Shown here: piece after piece, positions 49,817 to 57,824 of the stretch
Numbering within the stretch: the first letter of the stretch is position 1
Layout of the letters: the number at the start of each line of letters is the position of its first letter
NCBI RefSeq assembly: GCF_003858535.1
Contig: NZ_RQTJ01000009.1
Location: 48,047-112,046 of the forward strand
Source of the DNA: Paenimyroides viscosum
Lineage (GTDB): Bacteria > Bacteroidota > Bacteroidia > Flavobacteriales > Flavobacteriaceae
Reading direction: 5' to 3'
Length of the DNA stretch: 64,000 bases
Translations under genes and position numbers: made by a program
The notes under the pieces: generated by a model
What the model was told of the DNA's origin: nothing
What the model saw: the letters and a program-made list of their open reading frames with translations, nothing else
Databases searched by the model: none

Positions 49817-51187
49817 TTATTTACCTAGATATATTTGTATACCTATGCCATATTGTAAAAAGTGATCGTTTCTTTTGCCAGATATCATATCGTCCCAATC
49901 ATCGTTAAAGCCCATGTGGTATTTGCCAAAACCCCTAATGCCAACTTGTTTAGATACTAAGTATTCCAAACCAACACCCACTTGCGACTTAAATTGCATT
50001 TTTCTAAGAGGGGTTTCCATATCTCTCATAGAACCTACACCGGCAGAAAAATAAGGGGTGAAATTGTTAAAAGGTAACATAAGATATTCTAAATTAACCT
50101 CGCCTGATGTAAATTGTGATTTAAAGTATCTTTCGGATCCTAAATTTTGATATCCGTATGATAATTCAAGATTAAAATAGTCTGAAAAAAGATATTTAAA
50201 ATTACCTGTTGCACCAGTGTGGGTTGCAATATCAGGGTAATCACCTTTTAAAGAATTTAATGTAAAGCTACCGCCAATAGCATAACGTGAACGTCTGTTA
50301 GTGTCCCAATCTCCTTTACCTGCAACTCTTTTATTGCTTTCTATAATTTCTTGATTGTATTCTTTCATTAAAAGGTCTACTTTGGCTTTTTCTTCATTTT
50401 TGGTAGCCCAAACGTCGTCTTTAATACCCTCTAAAATCATTAAATATACGGCTTTGTTTATAGCCTCGGTAACTGCCATTTGTACAGGTTCGTTGTTGGT
50501 GATACCTACTTCGGCTTCCATTAAACGCTCTACATCAACATATCTAAACATACTAGCGTTAATAGATTGTGAAAGTATGGTTTTAGACGTGTAAACGGTT
50601 TTTAATATTTTACCCGAACTTGTTGATACTGCTCTTAAATACACTGTTATACGATCTTGTCTGTATTCGCTAGATCCGCCAATGCCAAAATATCGGGCAC
50701 CTGCACCACCGGTTAATATATTGGTGTCGTAAGATATTACCCCACCTTCTAATAGAATTCCTGCAAAAAGCAGAGGAGGTAGGTTGTCTGTGCTTTGTCC
50801 GTTAGAATATTCTTGACGGGTAGTTCTAATTATTTGTCTTTCGTTTAGTAAGTTTCCAATGTTTTCGCGTTCTATTGGTGCAAACCATTTACTGTCTTCT
50901 AACGATTTTATTAAAATTGTAGTTAAGCCTTGGGGTACAGCTGTACTCCAGTTGGCACCTACGTTACTAGCTTTGTATTGTCCGGTTTGATCGCGGAATT
51001 TATATACTCCTACAACAATAGGTTCTTGTGGTTTTGGTAATTTTTTAAAATCTTTTTCGGTTGGCGTTACTTCACCAATAACGGAACTTGCTTCTATTCC
51101 GGCAGGCGGTGTAAAAAACACACCACAGCTTTGCAGAGTAACTAAAGATATTAAAACAAGCAAACGATTTGTTTTAAATAATTTCAT
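49817..51187 (-). CDS. csgG: Curli secretion channel CsgG with extra C-terminal barrel-like domain
   Basis: CsgG forms the outer-membrane pore through which curlins leave. The signal LVLISLVTLQSC gives the lipidated Cys21. The CsgG domain spans about 45-270 (VVGVYKFRDQTGQYKAS, 'SKWFAPIERENIGNLLNERQ', 'GILLEGGVISYDTNI', 'VYLRAVSTSSGKILKTV'). Enterobacterial CsgG ends there at about 277 residues, while this protein is 456 long: residues 300-456 look like an OmpA-type eight-strand barrel ('YAIGGSFTLNSL', 'LELSYGYQNLG', 'FTPYFSAGVGSM', 'QYGIGIQIYLGK'). The order csgA-B-E-F-G on one strand with small gaps supports the call. The role of the extra domain is unknown. Confidence 0.92.
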   Translation of the reverse strand: MKLFKTNRLLVLISLVTLQSCGVFFTPPAGIEASSVIGEVTPTEKDFKKLPKPQEPIVVGVYKFRDQTGQYKASNVGANWSTAVPQGLTTILIKSLEDSKWFAPIERENIGNLLNERQIIRTTRQEYSNGQSTDNLPPLLFAGILLEGGVISYDTNILTGGAGARYFGIGGSSEYRQDRITVYLRAVSTSSGKILKTVYTSKTILSQSINASMFRYVDVERLMEAEVGITNNEPVQMAVTEAINKAVYLMILEGIKDDVWATKNEEKAKVDLLMKEYNQEIIESNKRVAGKGDWDTNRRSRYAIGGSFTLNSLKGDYPDIATHTGATGNFKYLFSDYFNLELSYGYQNLGSERYFKSQFTSGEVNLEYLMLPFNNFTPYFSAGVGSMRDMETPLRKMQFKSQVGVGLEYLVSKQVGIRGFGKYHMGFNDDWDDMISGKRNDHFLQYGIGIQIYLGK

Positions 51188-51206
51188 GTGTGATTAAGAT
51201 ACTTGT

Positions 51207-51602
51207 TTACAGAATAATTTCAGTTGTTTCGCCGGTTTTGTTATCTATAATTCTTATAACGGTTCCGGTTCTGGTTTCATCAATAGATATAATTAAATCG
51301 CCAATTTCAAAAGTTCCTTCTTCTAAATTTTCTAAATTTTCGTTATTATCAAAAAGACCTCTTGAAAGTTGCGATAAAATCTGCCTTTTAACGGTTTCAG
51401 AGAAATTATCTAGTAAACTACTGTTTGATGATCTTTGGTTGTCATCAAATTTATTTTGTGCATTTGCAGATGCTAATAAACCACTGTAATTTAGCGGATT
51501 TCCGCCAAAGTTTGGGTTTACTGGTGTATATACTAATTGTTGTGCATAACTTATTTTGCCTGCGAACAACAATAAAATTATAGTAGGTAATATTGTTTTC
51601 AT
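51207..51602 (-). CDS. csgF: Curli assembly protein CsgF
   Basis: A small exported protein of 131 residues that caps CsgG outside the cell and anchors the nucleator. Signal peptide ILLLFAGKISYAQ. The mature N-terminus carries the signature VNPNFGGNPLNYSGLLASAN, which inserts in the CsgG pore in enterobacteria. The C-terminus ('GTFEIGDLIISIDET', 'IRIIDNKTGETTEIIL') forms the strand part. Length is like that of E. coli CsgF (138). It starts 12 bases after csgE and ends 19 bases before csgG. Confidence 0.93.
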   Translation of the reverse strand: MKTILPTIILLLFAGKISYAQQLVYTPVNPNFGGNPLNYSGLLASANAQNKFDDNQRSSNSSLLDNFSETVKRQILSQLSRGLFDNNENLENLEEGTFEIGDLIISIDETRTGTVIRIIDNKTGETTEIIL

Positions 51603-51614
51603 GTGATTAATTGT

Positions 51615-52334
51615 TTAATATGTAAATTCATTTTTTAATTTCCCCCTATGGCTTGCATAATTAATTAATCGCTGAAAAGTAGTTGCCACTTGTTCTTTAA
51701 TAAATTCTTCATCTGGATTTGTAAAAAATTCGTGAATAAGGTCTTGGTCTACTTTTACTTGTATTATGCTTGATAATCCCCTGTATGGTAATTCGCTTAC
51801 ATTAATAATAAAATCGAATTTGGTAGGGTATAGGTTATAGGTTGAATAAAAAAAATCGTAATAGTCTTTGCCCATTTTTGTTTTAGAATCATCGGTAACA
51901 ATTCCTTTCATAACGGTTAACGAAGATTCATTAATCGGTCTTAACTCTTTAGTAGTAATTTGTATAGAATCTTTAGTTATTAACCGGTTTTGAACTTCGT
52001 CGCGAATAAATATAATCGCAGTTATTTTTTGTTTTTCTGTTTGATTAATGGTAGTTGTTGAAAGGCTTTCAATTTGATTAGGCTCTAACGTAAACTTTCC
52101 TTTTTGTTGATTAACAGATAAGTTTTTGTTCTCATCTGTTTTTTTTATAAGTAATAAATAATCTAATTCATAATGATACCCGCCGTTGTTTTGAACTGTT
52201 GGTCTAAAAGTTAAGGTGTTTTCAGATTGTACTACCTCAATTCTTGCAACAATTAAACTATCTCTGTTTTCTTGTGCAAAACAAAAGTTAGCAAACATGC
52301 TACAAAAAGCGAATATTAATATTAATCTGCTCAT
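51615..52334 (-). CDS. csgE: Curli chaperone/gate protein CsgE with N-terminal extension
   Basis: A periplasmic protein that guides curlins into CsgG. The 239-residue length is almost twice that of enterobacterial CsgE (129). After the signal peptide (LIFAFCSMFANFCFA) comes an extra beta-type domain of about 105 residues ('SENTLTFRPTVQNNGGYHYE', 'ITAIIFIRDEVQNRL'). The CsgE domain proper spans about 130-239 ('VMKGIVTDDSKTKMGKDYYD', 'FFYSTYNLYPTKFDFIINV', 'IIQVKVDQDLIHEF', 'VATTFQRLINYASHRGKLK'). The start overlaps the stop of the csgB-like gene as TAATG, so translation is coupled. Confidence 0.88.
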   Translation of the reverse strand: MSRLILIFAFCSMFANFCFAQENRDSLIVARIEVVQSENTLTFRPTVQNNGGYHYELDYLLLIKKTDENKNLSVNQQKGKFTLEPNQIESLSTTTINQTEKQKITAIIFIRDEVQNRLITKDSIQITTKELRPINESSLTVMKGIVTDDSKTKMGKDYYDFFYSTYNLYPTKFDFIINVSELPYRGLSSIIQVKVDQDLIHEFFTNPDEEFIKEQVATTFQRLINYASHRGKLKNEFTY

Positions 52335-52735
52335 TAGTAATTTCTTATTATTACGCTACGGTCATTACCTTGTACGTTTATACTCATGTTTTCCATAATG
52401 CTGTTATTACCGTAAATTTCAATGTAATTATTAGCACCTTCCATGTTTACGTTAAGGTTAGATGGCTGTAGTTTCGATGTTTCGTTATAATACAATAACT
52501 GATGATTACCAATTTGGTTAACCTGCATCTGTTGACTTTCAATAGTTGCTAAGTTATAATCACCAATTTGCACCACCTGTGTACCATCTACTCTGTTTAA
52601 TTCGGTAAGAATTAAAGCCTCCGGATGTATTTTTTGTAATTCTTTTTTATCATTTAAAAAAGATGCTTGACTTGTTTGCGCACTTAAAGTAAATACGCAG
52701 AAAAATGTAAAAAGTAATGTTGCAGTATTTTTCAT
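52334..52735 (-). CDS. csgB: Minor curlin (CsgB-like nucleator)
   Basis: A 133-residue exported protein. Signal peptide FTFFCVFTLSAQ. After 30 residues it contains degenerate curlin-type units with Q, G and N at fixed spacing: VVQIGDYNLATIES, MQVNQIGNHQLLYYNE, VNMEGANNYIEIYGNN, MSINVQGNDRSVIIRNY. They are fewer and less regular than in the gene at 52866, as expected for a nucleator instead of the main fibre subunit. The position between csgA and csgE fits, and the basic end DRSVIIRNY could bind the cell surface. The symbol follows role and position, and I hold it with moderate certainty. Confidence 0.78.
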   Translation of the reverse strand: MKNTATLLFTFFCVFTLSAQTSQASFLNDKKELQKIHPEALILTELNRVDGTQVVQIGDYNLATIESQQMQVNQIGNHQLLYYNETSKLQPSNLNVNMEGANNYIEIYGNNSIMENMSINVQGNDRSVIIRNY

Positions 52736-52768
52736 AAAGAATGCTTTAAATGCTGTTAGTTTTATTTT

Positions 52769-52832
52769 AAAAAAAAAACTGCCTTAATAAAATTCATATA
52801 ATCACACAGAAATTTATTAAGAACAGTTTTTT
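52769..52832 (-). terminator. Attenuating terminator between csgA and csgB
   Basis: On the minus strand AAAAAACTG-TTCTTAATAAA pairs with TTTATTAAGG-CAGTTTTTT in an imperfect stem of about 18 pairs, and a T-rich run follows. It lies about 35 bases past the csgA stop, and would keep the main subunit far more abundant than the secretion factors. Confidence 0.75.
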
Positions 52833-52865
52833 AACAATTAAACAATAATATCTTTGAAAAGGATA

Positions 52866-54233
52866 TTAGTTAGATTGTGTTACAGAAATTTCGTTTCCAG
52901 TTCCAACTTGTACACCGAAATGAAAATGTCCTGAAGATGCTTGATAAATATCAGCAATATTTTCTGATCCTATTTGCGTATTTGTTGCAGTATTCCAAGC
53001 ACCTGTTTGCACTAAATCCAACCTGTTTTGAGAACCGATTTGATTTGCTGATGCCGTGTTAAAATTACCGTTTTGGAACGCATCTATTGTATTTGAATTT
53101 CCTAATTGTGCTAAACTTCCGCTATTGTTGCCTCCAACTTGAAGTAGTAAAGCATCGTTTGCATTCCCGAATTGAGAAATAGTTCCAGTGTTATTAACTG
53201 AATTCATCAAGCTGCTCACATGCCCTCTTTGCTCAATCGTAGCGTTGTTATCACTTCCTATTTGATTAATTTCTGCAGTGTGGTTATTTCCGGTTTGAGC
53301 AATTCCCGCATTATTTCCGATTCCGATTTGACCAATAGTTGCAACGTGTGCATCTCCGGTTTGATCAACGCCAGCATCATTACTGTAACCATATTGATCG
53401 ATAGTTACACTATTTAAATCTCCCAACTGATCTACATCAGCTTTGTTATTATTAAGGGTTTGTGTTACAAAAGTTCTATTATTGTCGCCCATTCTATAAC
53501 CTTCTGATGTATTGTTATTTCCTGTTTGAGTTATATTTACAATATTTTCAGTTCCGTATGTAAACTCTGTTGAAAAATTGTTGTTACCATCTTGACCTAT
53601 AGTTAATTGGTTTAAACTTCCAGATTGTTGGCTATACACATCGTTATCGCTTCCGCTTTGCGATATTAAGGCATTATGACCATTACCACCTTGTCTAACA
53701 CGTGCGAAATTGTCATCACCACTTTGAGAAGTTTCTGCATTATGATTTCCCACACCATATTGAGATACAATCAGTTCGTTGTTGGTTCCGCTTTGTGTCG
53801 CATTAGAAGTGTTTGAATTTGAGCTACTTGGAGATGCATCTCTTCTAGCTTGTGTAATAGTAGCCTCGTTTCCAGTACCATCTTGTGATAGATTTGAGAT
53901 GTTATTTGCACCCCATTGGTCCACAGTTGCTTCGTTGGAATCTCCTGTTTGTAGCATAGTGCTAGTGTTTTCGATTCCTTCTTGTGTCGTCATTCCGATA
54001 TTCTCATTACCAAACTGGATAGCTCCACTTACGTTTCCTTCTTCAGTTTGTGTAACTGTAAATGTGTTGTCGTCTCCACTTTGTAGTAAGAAATTCACGT
54101 TTGAATCTCCATCTTGGATTGTTGTTGCGGTGTTATCATTGCCCATTTGAGCAGAATAATCGCGATTGTCTTGTGCCATTGCCGAAGCTGTTGCTAAAAA
54201 CGCTACTGCTGCACTTAGTACTAATTTTTTCAT
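52866..54233 (-). CDS. csgA: Major curlin (CsgA-like), about 37 eleven-residue units
   Basis: The main amyloid subunit. Signal peptide LSAAVAFLATASAMAQ. The rest of its 455 residues is built of units of 11 residues with the pattern Q-x-G-x-x-N-x-x-x-hydrophobic-x, such as QTGDSNEATVD, QIGSDNNATIE, QLGNSNTIDAF and QTGAWNTATNT. About 37 units can be counted, with two short breaks (near 132 and 348). Enterobacterial CsgA has five repeats of about 22 residues, so this one is three times longer. It is the first gene of the csg operon, behind a good promoter and the palindromes at 54355-54422. The composition (Asn, Gln, Gly, Thr; few charged residues) fits amyloid formation. Confidence 0.92.
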   Translation of the reverse strand: MKKLVLSAAVAFLATASAMAQDNRDYSAQMGNDNTATTIQDGDSNVNFLLQSGDDNTFTVTQTEEGNVSGAIQFGNENIGMTTQEGIENTSTMLQTGDSNEATVDQWGANNISNLSQDGTGNEATITQARRDASPSSSNSNTSNATQSGTNNELIVSQYGVGNHNAETSQSGDDNFARVRQGGNGHNALISQSGSDNDVYSQQSGSLNQLTIGQDGNNNFSTEFTYGTENIVNITQTGNNNTSEGYRMGDNNRTFVTQTLNNNKADVDQLGDLNSVTIDQYGYSNDAGVDQTGDAHVATIGQIGIGNNAGIAQTGNNHTAEINQIGSDNNATIEQRGHVSSLMNSVNNTGTISQFGNANDALLLQVGGNNSGSLAQLGNSNTIDAFQNGNFNTASANQIGSQNRLDLVQTGAWNTATNTQIGSENIADIYQASSGHFHFGVQVGTGNEISVTQSN

Positions 54234-54260
54234 GATGTAAATAATTAAATGTTAGTACTT

Positions 54261-54291
54261 CAAAAGTATTACGTTTATTAAAGCAGCACAA
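54261..54291 (-). promoter_or_regulatory. Promoter of the curli operon
   Basis: On the minus strand TTG (54289-54291), 20 bases, then TACTTTTG (54261-54268), matching the Bacteroidetes -33/-7 consensus. Transcription would start about 20 bases before the csgA ATG. Confidence 0.55.
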
Positions 54292-54354
54292 TCACTGGTT
54301 TTCGGTATTTTAACAGAATACTCATAAACCATGATATTATTATTTCACCAAAAA

Positions 54355-54372
54355 ATAGCATAAATATGCTAT
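54355..54372. promoter_or_regulatory. Palindrome ATAGCATA-AA-TATGCTAT, possible operator
   Basis: A perfect 8-base inverted repeat with a two-base centre, 18 bases in total, about 100 bases upstream of the predicted csgA transcription start. Size and symmetry are those of a site for a dimeric LuxR-type helix-turn-helix regulator. Confidence 0.5.
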
Positions 54373-54377
54373 ATAAT

Positions 54378-54422
54378 CGTGTAGAATTAGTTCTACATTT
54401 ATTGAAGAAATCATTCTACACG
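54378..54422. promoter_or_regulatory. Nested TGTAGAA inverted repeats, possible operator cluster
   Basis: TGTAGAA (54380-54386) is followed after four bases by TTCTACA (54391-54397). A third half-site forms the longer pair CGTGTAGAA (54378-54386) / TTCTACACG (54414-54422). Three copies of one seven-base half-site in 45 bases suggest cooperative binding of an activator or repressor of csgA. Confidence 0.5.
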
Positions 54423-54655
54423 AGACTATTTTCATCTGTTGTATTTTTGAATTGTTGAAGCAGTTGAATAAACATAAAAAACATTGGGCAATAGTTTTTT
54501 ATGTATTACTGAAGAGATTTAGGGAATTGAAAAAAAAGAATGGTTATTGTTGTTAGTAGTGAAAACGGGAAATGAAAGTTTCTCGTTTTTCTTTTTTGTT
54601 TTTAGCGTTAAATAATGGCTTAAAGTAAGTTTTGTTGTAAGTAACACAAAGCTGT

Positions 54656-54712
54656 AAGAAAAACAAGAACCCTATTAATAAATTATTCTTTGATAAGGCT
54701 CTTGTTTCTTAA
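54656..54712 (-). terminator. Probable terminator overlapping the 3' end of the 54683 gene
   Basis: On the minus strand AAACAAGAGCC and GGGTTCTTGTTT can pair with one bulge, with the stop codon in the loop, and T follows. Confidence 0.45.
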
Positions 54713-55213
54713 AAGCAGCTCGCTAAAAACCGTTTTTAAATAATTACTGTTTTCAGCCGAAAATGGTAAGGTAGCTTCGTTAATTAACTGTTGTAAAGTA
54801 AGCTGTTTTACATTTGCTTCTTCCTCTTTCAAAATTTCAGCATCGGGGAAATTCTCTTGAAGTAATTTATCAAGTTCATGCAACGCCTTAGTATGTATGC
54901 GGTTGTTACTGTTATATTCAAAAAGCAGCGTGCTGTAAATATAATCGTAATCTATAAATTCTTGTTGAATGTTTTGCAGGTTCAATGGCACTATAGCATC
55001 ATCAACATCAAAAGACTGTCGGGTTGCTACATTAACATTGCCAATATTGTTTAATTGGTTTTTATGTTTGGTGTGCAAACTTTTTAAAGCGTCGTTATAC
55101 TGAAGTTTGCTCCATTCGCTGCTTTTTACTTTTTGTTTGTATCCTTTCACTAATTCTTCAAACCCTAGTTTTATCAAATCTTTTTCGATACTGCTTTTAA
55201 AAAACGAAAACAT
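54683..55213 (-). CDS. Hypothetical cytoplasmic protein
   Basis: A 176-residue protein without signal peptide, mainly helical and charged. It starts at ATG 55211-55213 (MFSFFKSSIEKDLIKLGFEE); an in-frame TTG nine bases earlier is less likely. A coiled-coil tendency is seen in 'YKQKVKSSEWSKLQYNDALK' and in the C-terminal 'FPDAEILKEEEANVKQLTLQ'. It follows mlaF after 44 bases and could be part of that transcript, or share only direction with it. I do not recognise a family. Confidence 0.6.
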   Translation of the reverse strand: MFSFFKSSIEKDLIKLGFEELVKGYKQKVKSSEWSKLQYNDALKSLHTKHKNQLNNIGNVNVATRQSFDVDDAIVPLNLQNIQQEFIDYDYIYSTLLFEYNSNNRIHTKALHELDKLLQENFPDAEILKEEEANVKQLTLQQLINEATLPFSAENSNYLKTVFSELLLRNKSLIKE

Positions 55214-55256
55214 ATTTATCAATTTAAATCGAACAAAAAATCGAGAAAAATCCCGA

Positions 55257-56021
55257 TTATTTTTTATTTGTGTGAAAACGACGAATCTCTTTCAATAATT
55301 CAGACGAATAAACAAAGTCAACAATATCCTCATGATCGGTTACCATGATTTCTTTATTGGTACCTTCCCAAACCAGCTTGCCGTCTTTCAAGAAAACAAT
55401 GTGTTCGCCAATTTGTAAAACCGAGTTCATATCGTGGGTATTAATTACCGTTGTAATGTTGTATTCGTGGGTAATCTCCTGAATAAGTTCGTCGATTACA
55501 ATTGCTGTTTTAGGATCAAGACCCGAATTGGGCTCATCGCAAAACAAGTATTTTGGGTTATTAACAATAGCGCGTGCAATAGCCACACGTTTTTGCATAC
55601 CACCCGAAATTTCAGAAGGCATTTTTTTATTAGCATCAATCAGCTCTACACGGTCAATTACTTCTTGTACACGATCTCTAATTTCAGCATTGGTTTTTTT
55701 AGTGAACATTTTTAAAGGAAAACCAATGTTTTCTTCAACAGTCATAGAATCAAACAAAGCACTTCCTTGAAAAACCATCCCCATTTCTGTTCTAAGATTT
55801 CTTTTTTCATTAGGATCTAACGTAGAAAAATCTCTACCATCAAACAAAATCTGTCCACTGTCTGGTAAGTGCACACCTAACAATGTTTTAAGCATAACGG
55901 TTTTACCAGAGCCCGATTGTCCAATAATTAAATTAGTTTTTCCGGCTTCGTAGGTGGTGGTAATCCCTTTTAAAACCTCTTTTTCATCAAAAGATTTTTT
56001 TAAGTCTTTTACTTCTATCAT
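55257..56021 (-). CDS. mlaF: MlaF-like ABC transporter ATPase
   Basis: The ATPase of a Mla-type phospholipid transporter (MCE system) that keeps the outer-membrane lipid asymmetry. Its 254 residues contain Walker A IIGQSGSGKTVMLKTLL, Q-loop MGMVFQGSALFDSMT, signature EISGGMQKRVAIARAIV, Walker B YLFCDEPNSGLDP and the switch His in INTHDMNSV. The GMVFQGSALFDS segment and ISGGM signature are typical for MlaF rather than for importers. The start overlaps the stop of mlaE by one base. No MCE-domain gene (mlaD) follows; it must be elsewhere. Confidence 0.92.
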   Translation of the reverse strand: MIEVKDLKKSFDEKEVLKGITTTYEAGKTNLIIGQSGSGKTVMLKTLLGVHLPDSGQILFDGRDFSTLDPNEKRNLRTEMGMVFQGSALFDSMTVEENIGFPLKMFTKKTNAEIRDRVQEVIDRVELIDANKKMPSEISGGMQKRVAIARAIVNNPKYLFCDEPNSGLDPKTAIVIDELIQEITHEYNITTVINTHDMNSVLQIGEHIVFLKDGKLVWEGTNKEIMVTDHEDIVDFVYSSELLKEIRRFHTNKK

Positions 56022-56761
56022 TAGGTTAATAACATTTGGGTTAAGATATAGTTACAGATAATAATGGAAATCGATGTCCAAACGAATGCTTTGGTTGATG
56101 CTTTACCAACTTCTAATGCGCCGCCTTCCATATAATATCCGTAGAACGACGGTACTGTGGCTAAGATAAATCCAAAAACGGCTGTTTTTATAAAAGCATA
56201 TACTATGTGAAACGGCGTAAAATCGTCTTGCAAACCTTTTACAAATTCTTCGGGAGCTAAATAACCACCTAAAGATCCTGCAATATATCCTCCAAAAATA
56301 CCAATAAACATACTTAAAGCAATTACAAAAGGGTAGGTTATAGAGGCGATTAGTTTAGGGAAAACTAGGTAGTTTAACGGGTTAATACCCATAACTTCTA
56401 AGGCATCAATTTGCTCGGTAACTCGCATGGTTCCTATACTCGATGTAATATAAGAACCCATTCTACCTGCCATGATAATTGATACAAACGTAGGTGAAAA
56501 CTCTAAAATAATTGACTGCCTAGCCGTAAAACCAATTAAATATTTAGGAATGATAGGGTTGTTTAAGTTTAGGGCTGTTTGTATGGTTACAACCGCGCCA
56601 ATGAAAAACGATAAAAAGGCTACAATTCCTAAAGAACCAATAATTAACTCATCGATTTCTTTAAAAATAAGATTTTTCATTATGCGCCATTTTGTTGGTC
56701 TACGAAAAATTTCGCCCAGCATGATGAAATATTTCCCAATGTTAGCTAACATTTTAATCAT
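56021..56761 (-). CDS. mlaE: MlaE-like ABC transporter permease
   Basis: The permease of the Mla-type lipid transporter. It has 246 residues and five or six membrane helices. Family signatures: 'FFIGAVVTIQTALNLN', 'REFSPTFVSIIMAGRMGSYI'-like segment (here ILEFSPTFVSIIMAGRMG), 'GTMRVTEQIDALEVMGINPL' and 'ASITYPFVIALSMFIGIFGG'. It precedes mlaF with one overlapping base. It diverges from the glycosyltransferase gene at 56874. Confidence 0.93.
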   Translation of the reverse strand: MIKMLANIGKYFIMLGEIFRRPTKWRIMKNLIFKEIDELIIGSLGIVAFLSFFIGAVVTIQTALNLNNPIIPKYLIGFTARQSIILEFSPTFVSIIMAGRMGSYITSSIGTMRVTEQIDALEVMGINPLNYLVFPKLIASITYPFVIALSMFIGIFGGYIAGSLGGYLAPEEFVKGLQDDFTPFHIVYAFIKTAVFGFILATVPSFYGYYMEGGALEVGKASTKAFVWTSISIIICNYILTQMLLT

Positions 56762-56873
56762 AACACTATTTTAGTCTGCTAATTTACCAAATAAAATTAT
56801 ATTTTAGTTTAGTAAAATTAAAAGATATCGTTTTAAAAAATGTATTTTTGGTTGCTTATAAAGGCATTTATTT

Positions 56874-57824
56874 ATGAAGCAAATTTCTGTAATTGTCCCG
56901 GTTTACAACGAAGAATTAAGTATTGAAACCTTTTTTAACGCGTTTTTAAAGTTTACAGAAACTTTAGTTAAAACAGAATATACTGCTAGCGTTTTATTTG
57001 TTGATGATGGAAGTAAAGATAAAACAGCGGCCATTTTAAACAAATTGATTAAAGAAAATGTAAACTGTAAAGCATTAGTTTTTTCAAGAAATTTTGGAAA
57101 AGAAGCCGCTTTATTTGCTGGTTTGGAACATGCTGTAGGCGATTTAATGATTCCTATGGATGTTGATTTGCAGGATCCTTTTGAATTGATTTTTGAAATG
57201 ATTAAAGCCCACGAAACTGGAGCCGATGTTGTTTTGGCAAGAAGAGCCAACAGAGGAACCGATACCGTTGTAAAAAGATTTTCGGCACAATGGTTTTACA
57301 GATTGAACAATAAAATGTCGACCTTAAAACTAGAAGAAAACGTAGGAGATTTTAGATTAATGACCCGCCAAGTTGTAAATGAAATTGTGAGTTTACAGGA
57401 AAATCAACTATTCATGAAAGGATTAATGAGCTGGGTTGGTTTTGAAACGGTTGTAGTTGATTATACACGTCCAAGCCGTAAAGAAGGAAAAACCAAGTTC
57501 AACTACATTAAATTATGGAATTTAGCAGTACAAGGAATCACGTCTTTTTCTACTTTGCCCTTAAAAGTTTGGACATATTTTGGAAGTGTCATTGCTTTTA
57601 TATCTTTTTTATACGGATTAAAAATCATCATTGAAAAACTATTCTTTGGGATAAACGCATCGGGATACGCGTCGTTAATGGTTGCTATCCTATTTTTTGG
57701 CGGAGTTCAACTCATCGGGATCGGAGTTTTAGGCGAATATTTAGGCAGAACCTATTTAGAAAGCAAACGCAGACCACGTTATATTATAAAACATAAATTA
57801 ATTAAAAAAGTAAATAATGTTTGA
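56874..57824 (+). CDS. GtrB/DPM1-like glycosyltransferase, family 2
   Basis: A 316-residue polyprenyl-phosphate glycosyltransferase. The GT-A domain (about 1-220) shows VIVPVYNEELSIETF, FVDDGSKDKTA, FSRNFGKEAALFAGLEHA and MDVDLQDPFELI (DxD-type metal site). Two C-terminal membrane helices (about 232-252 and 266-290) are of the GtrB type. It should load a sugar onto undecaprenyl phosphate in the cytoplasm. The next gene encodes a GtrII-like transferase and overlaps by eight bases, so a glucosylation pair is likely. A TATTTTTG (56843-56850) lies 24 bases before the start. Confidence 0.9.
   Translation: MKQISVIVPVYNEELSIETFFNAFLKFTETLVKTEYTASVLFVDDGSKDKTAAILNKLIKENVNCKALVFSRNFGKEAALFAGLEHAVGDLMIPMDVDLQDPFELIFEMIKAHETGADVVLARRANRGTDTVVKRFSAQWFYRLNNKMSTLKLEENVGDFRLMTRQVVNEIVSLQENQLFMKGLMSWVGFETVVVDYTRPSRKEGKTKFNYIKLWNLAVQGITSFSTLPLKVWTYFGSVIAFISFLYGLKIIIEKLFFGINASGYASLMVAILFFGGVQLIGIGVLGEYLGRTYLESKRRPRYIIKHKLIKKVNNV

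Larger units (their letters stand above)
54234..54682. other. 449-base regulatory region upstream of the curli operon
   Basis: It contains the csgA promoter and the two palindrome groups at 54355-54422. The remaining 260 bases up to the next gene end are AT-rich, without long frames. Confidence 0.6.

Noticed and set aside
52866..54233. Repetitive DNA that could be taken for a CRISPR array or a satellite
   Set aside because: The period is 33 bases, codes for an 11-residue curlin unit in one open frame, and the units differ at the DNA level.
54423..54682. A gene or RNA in the right half of the curli upstream region
   Set aside because: No frame of useful size and no stable hairpin apart from the 3' terminator of the next gene.
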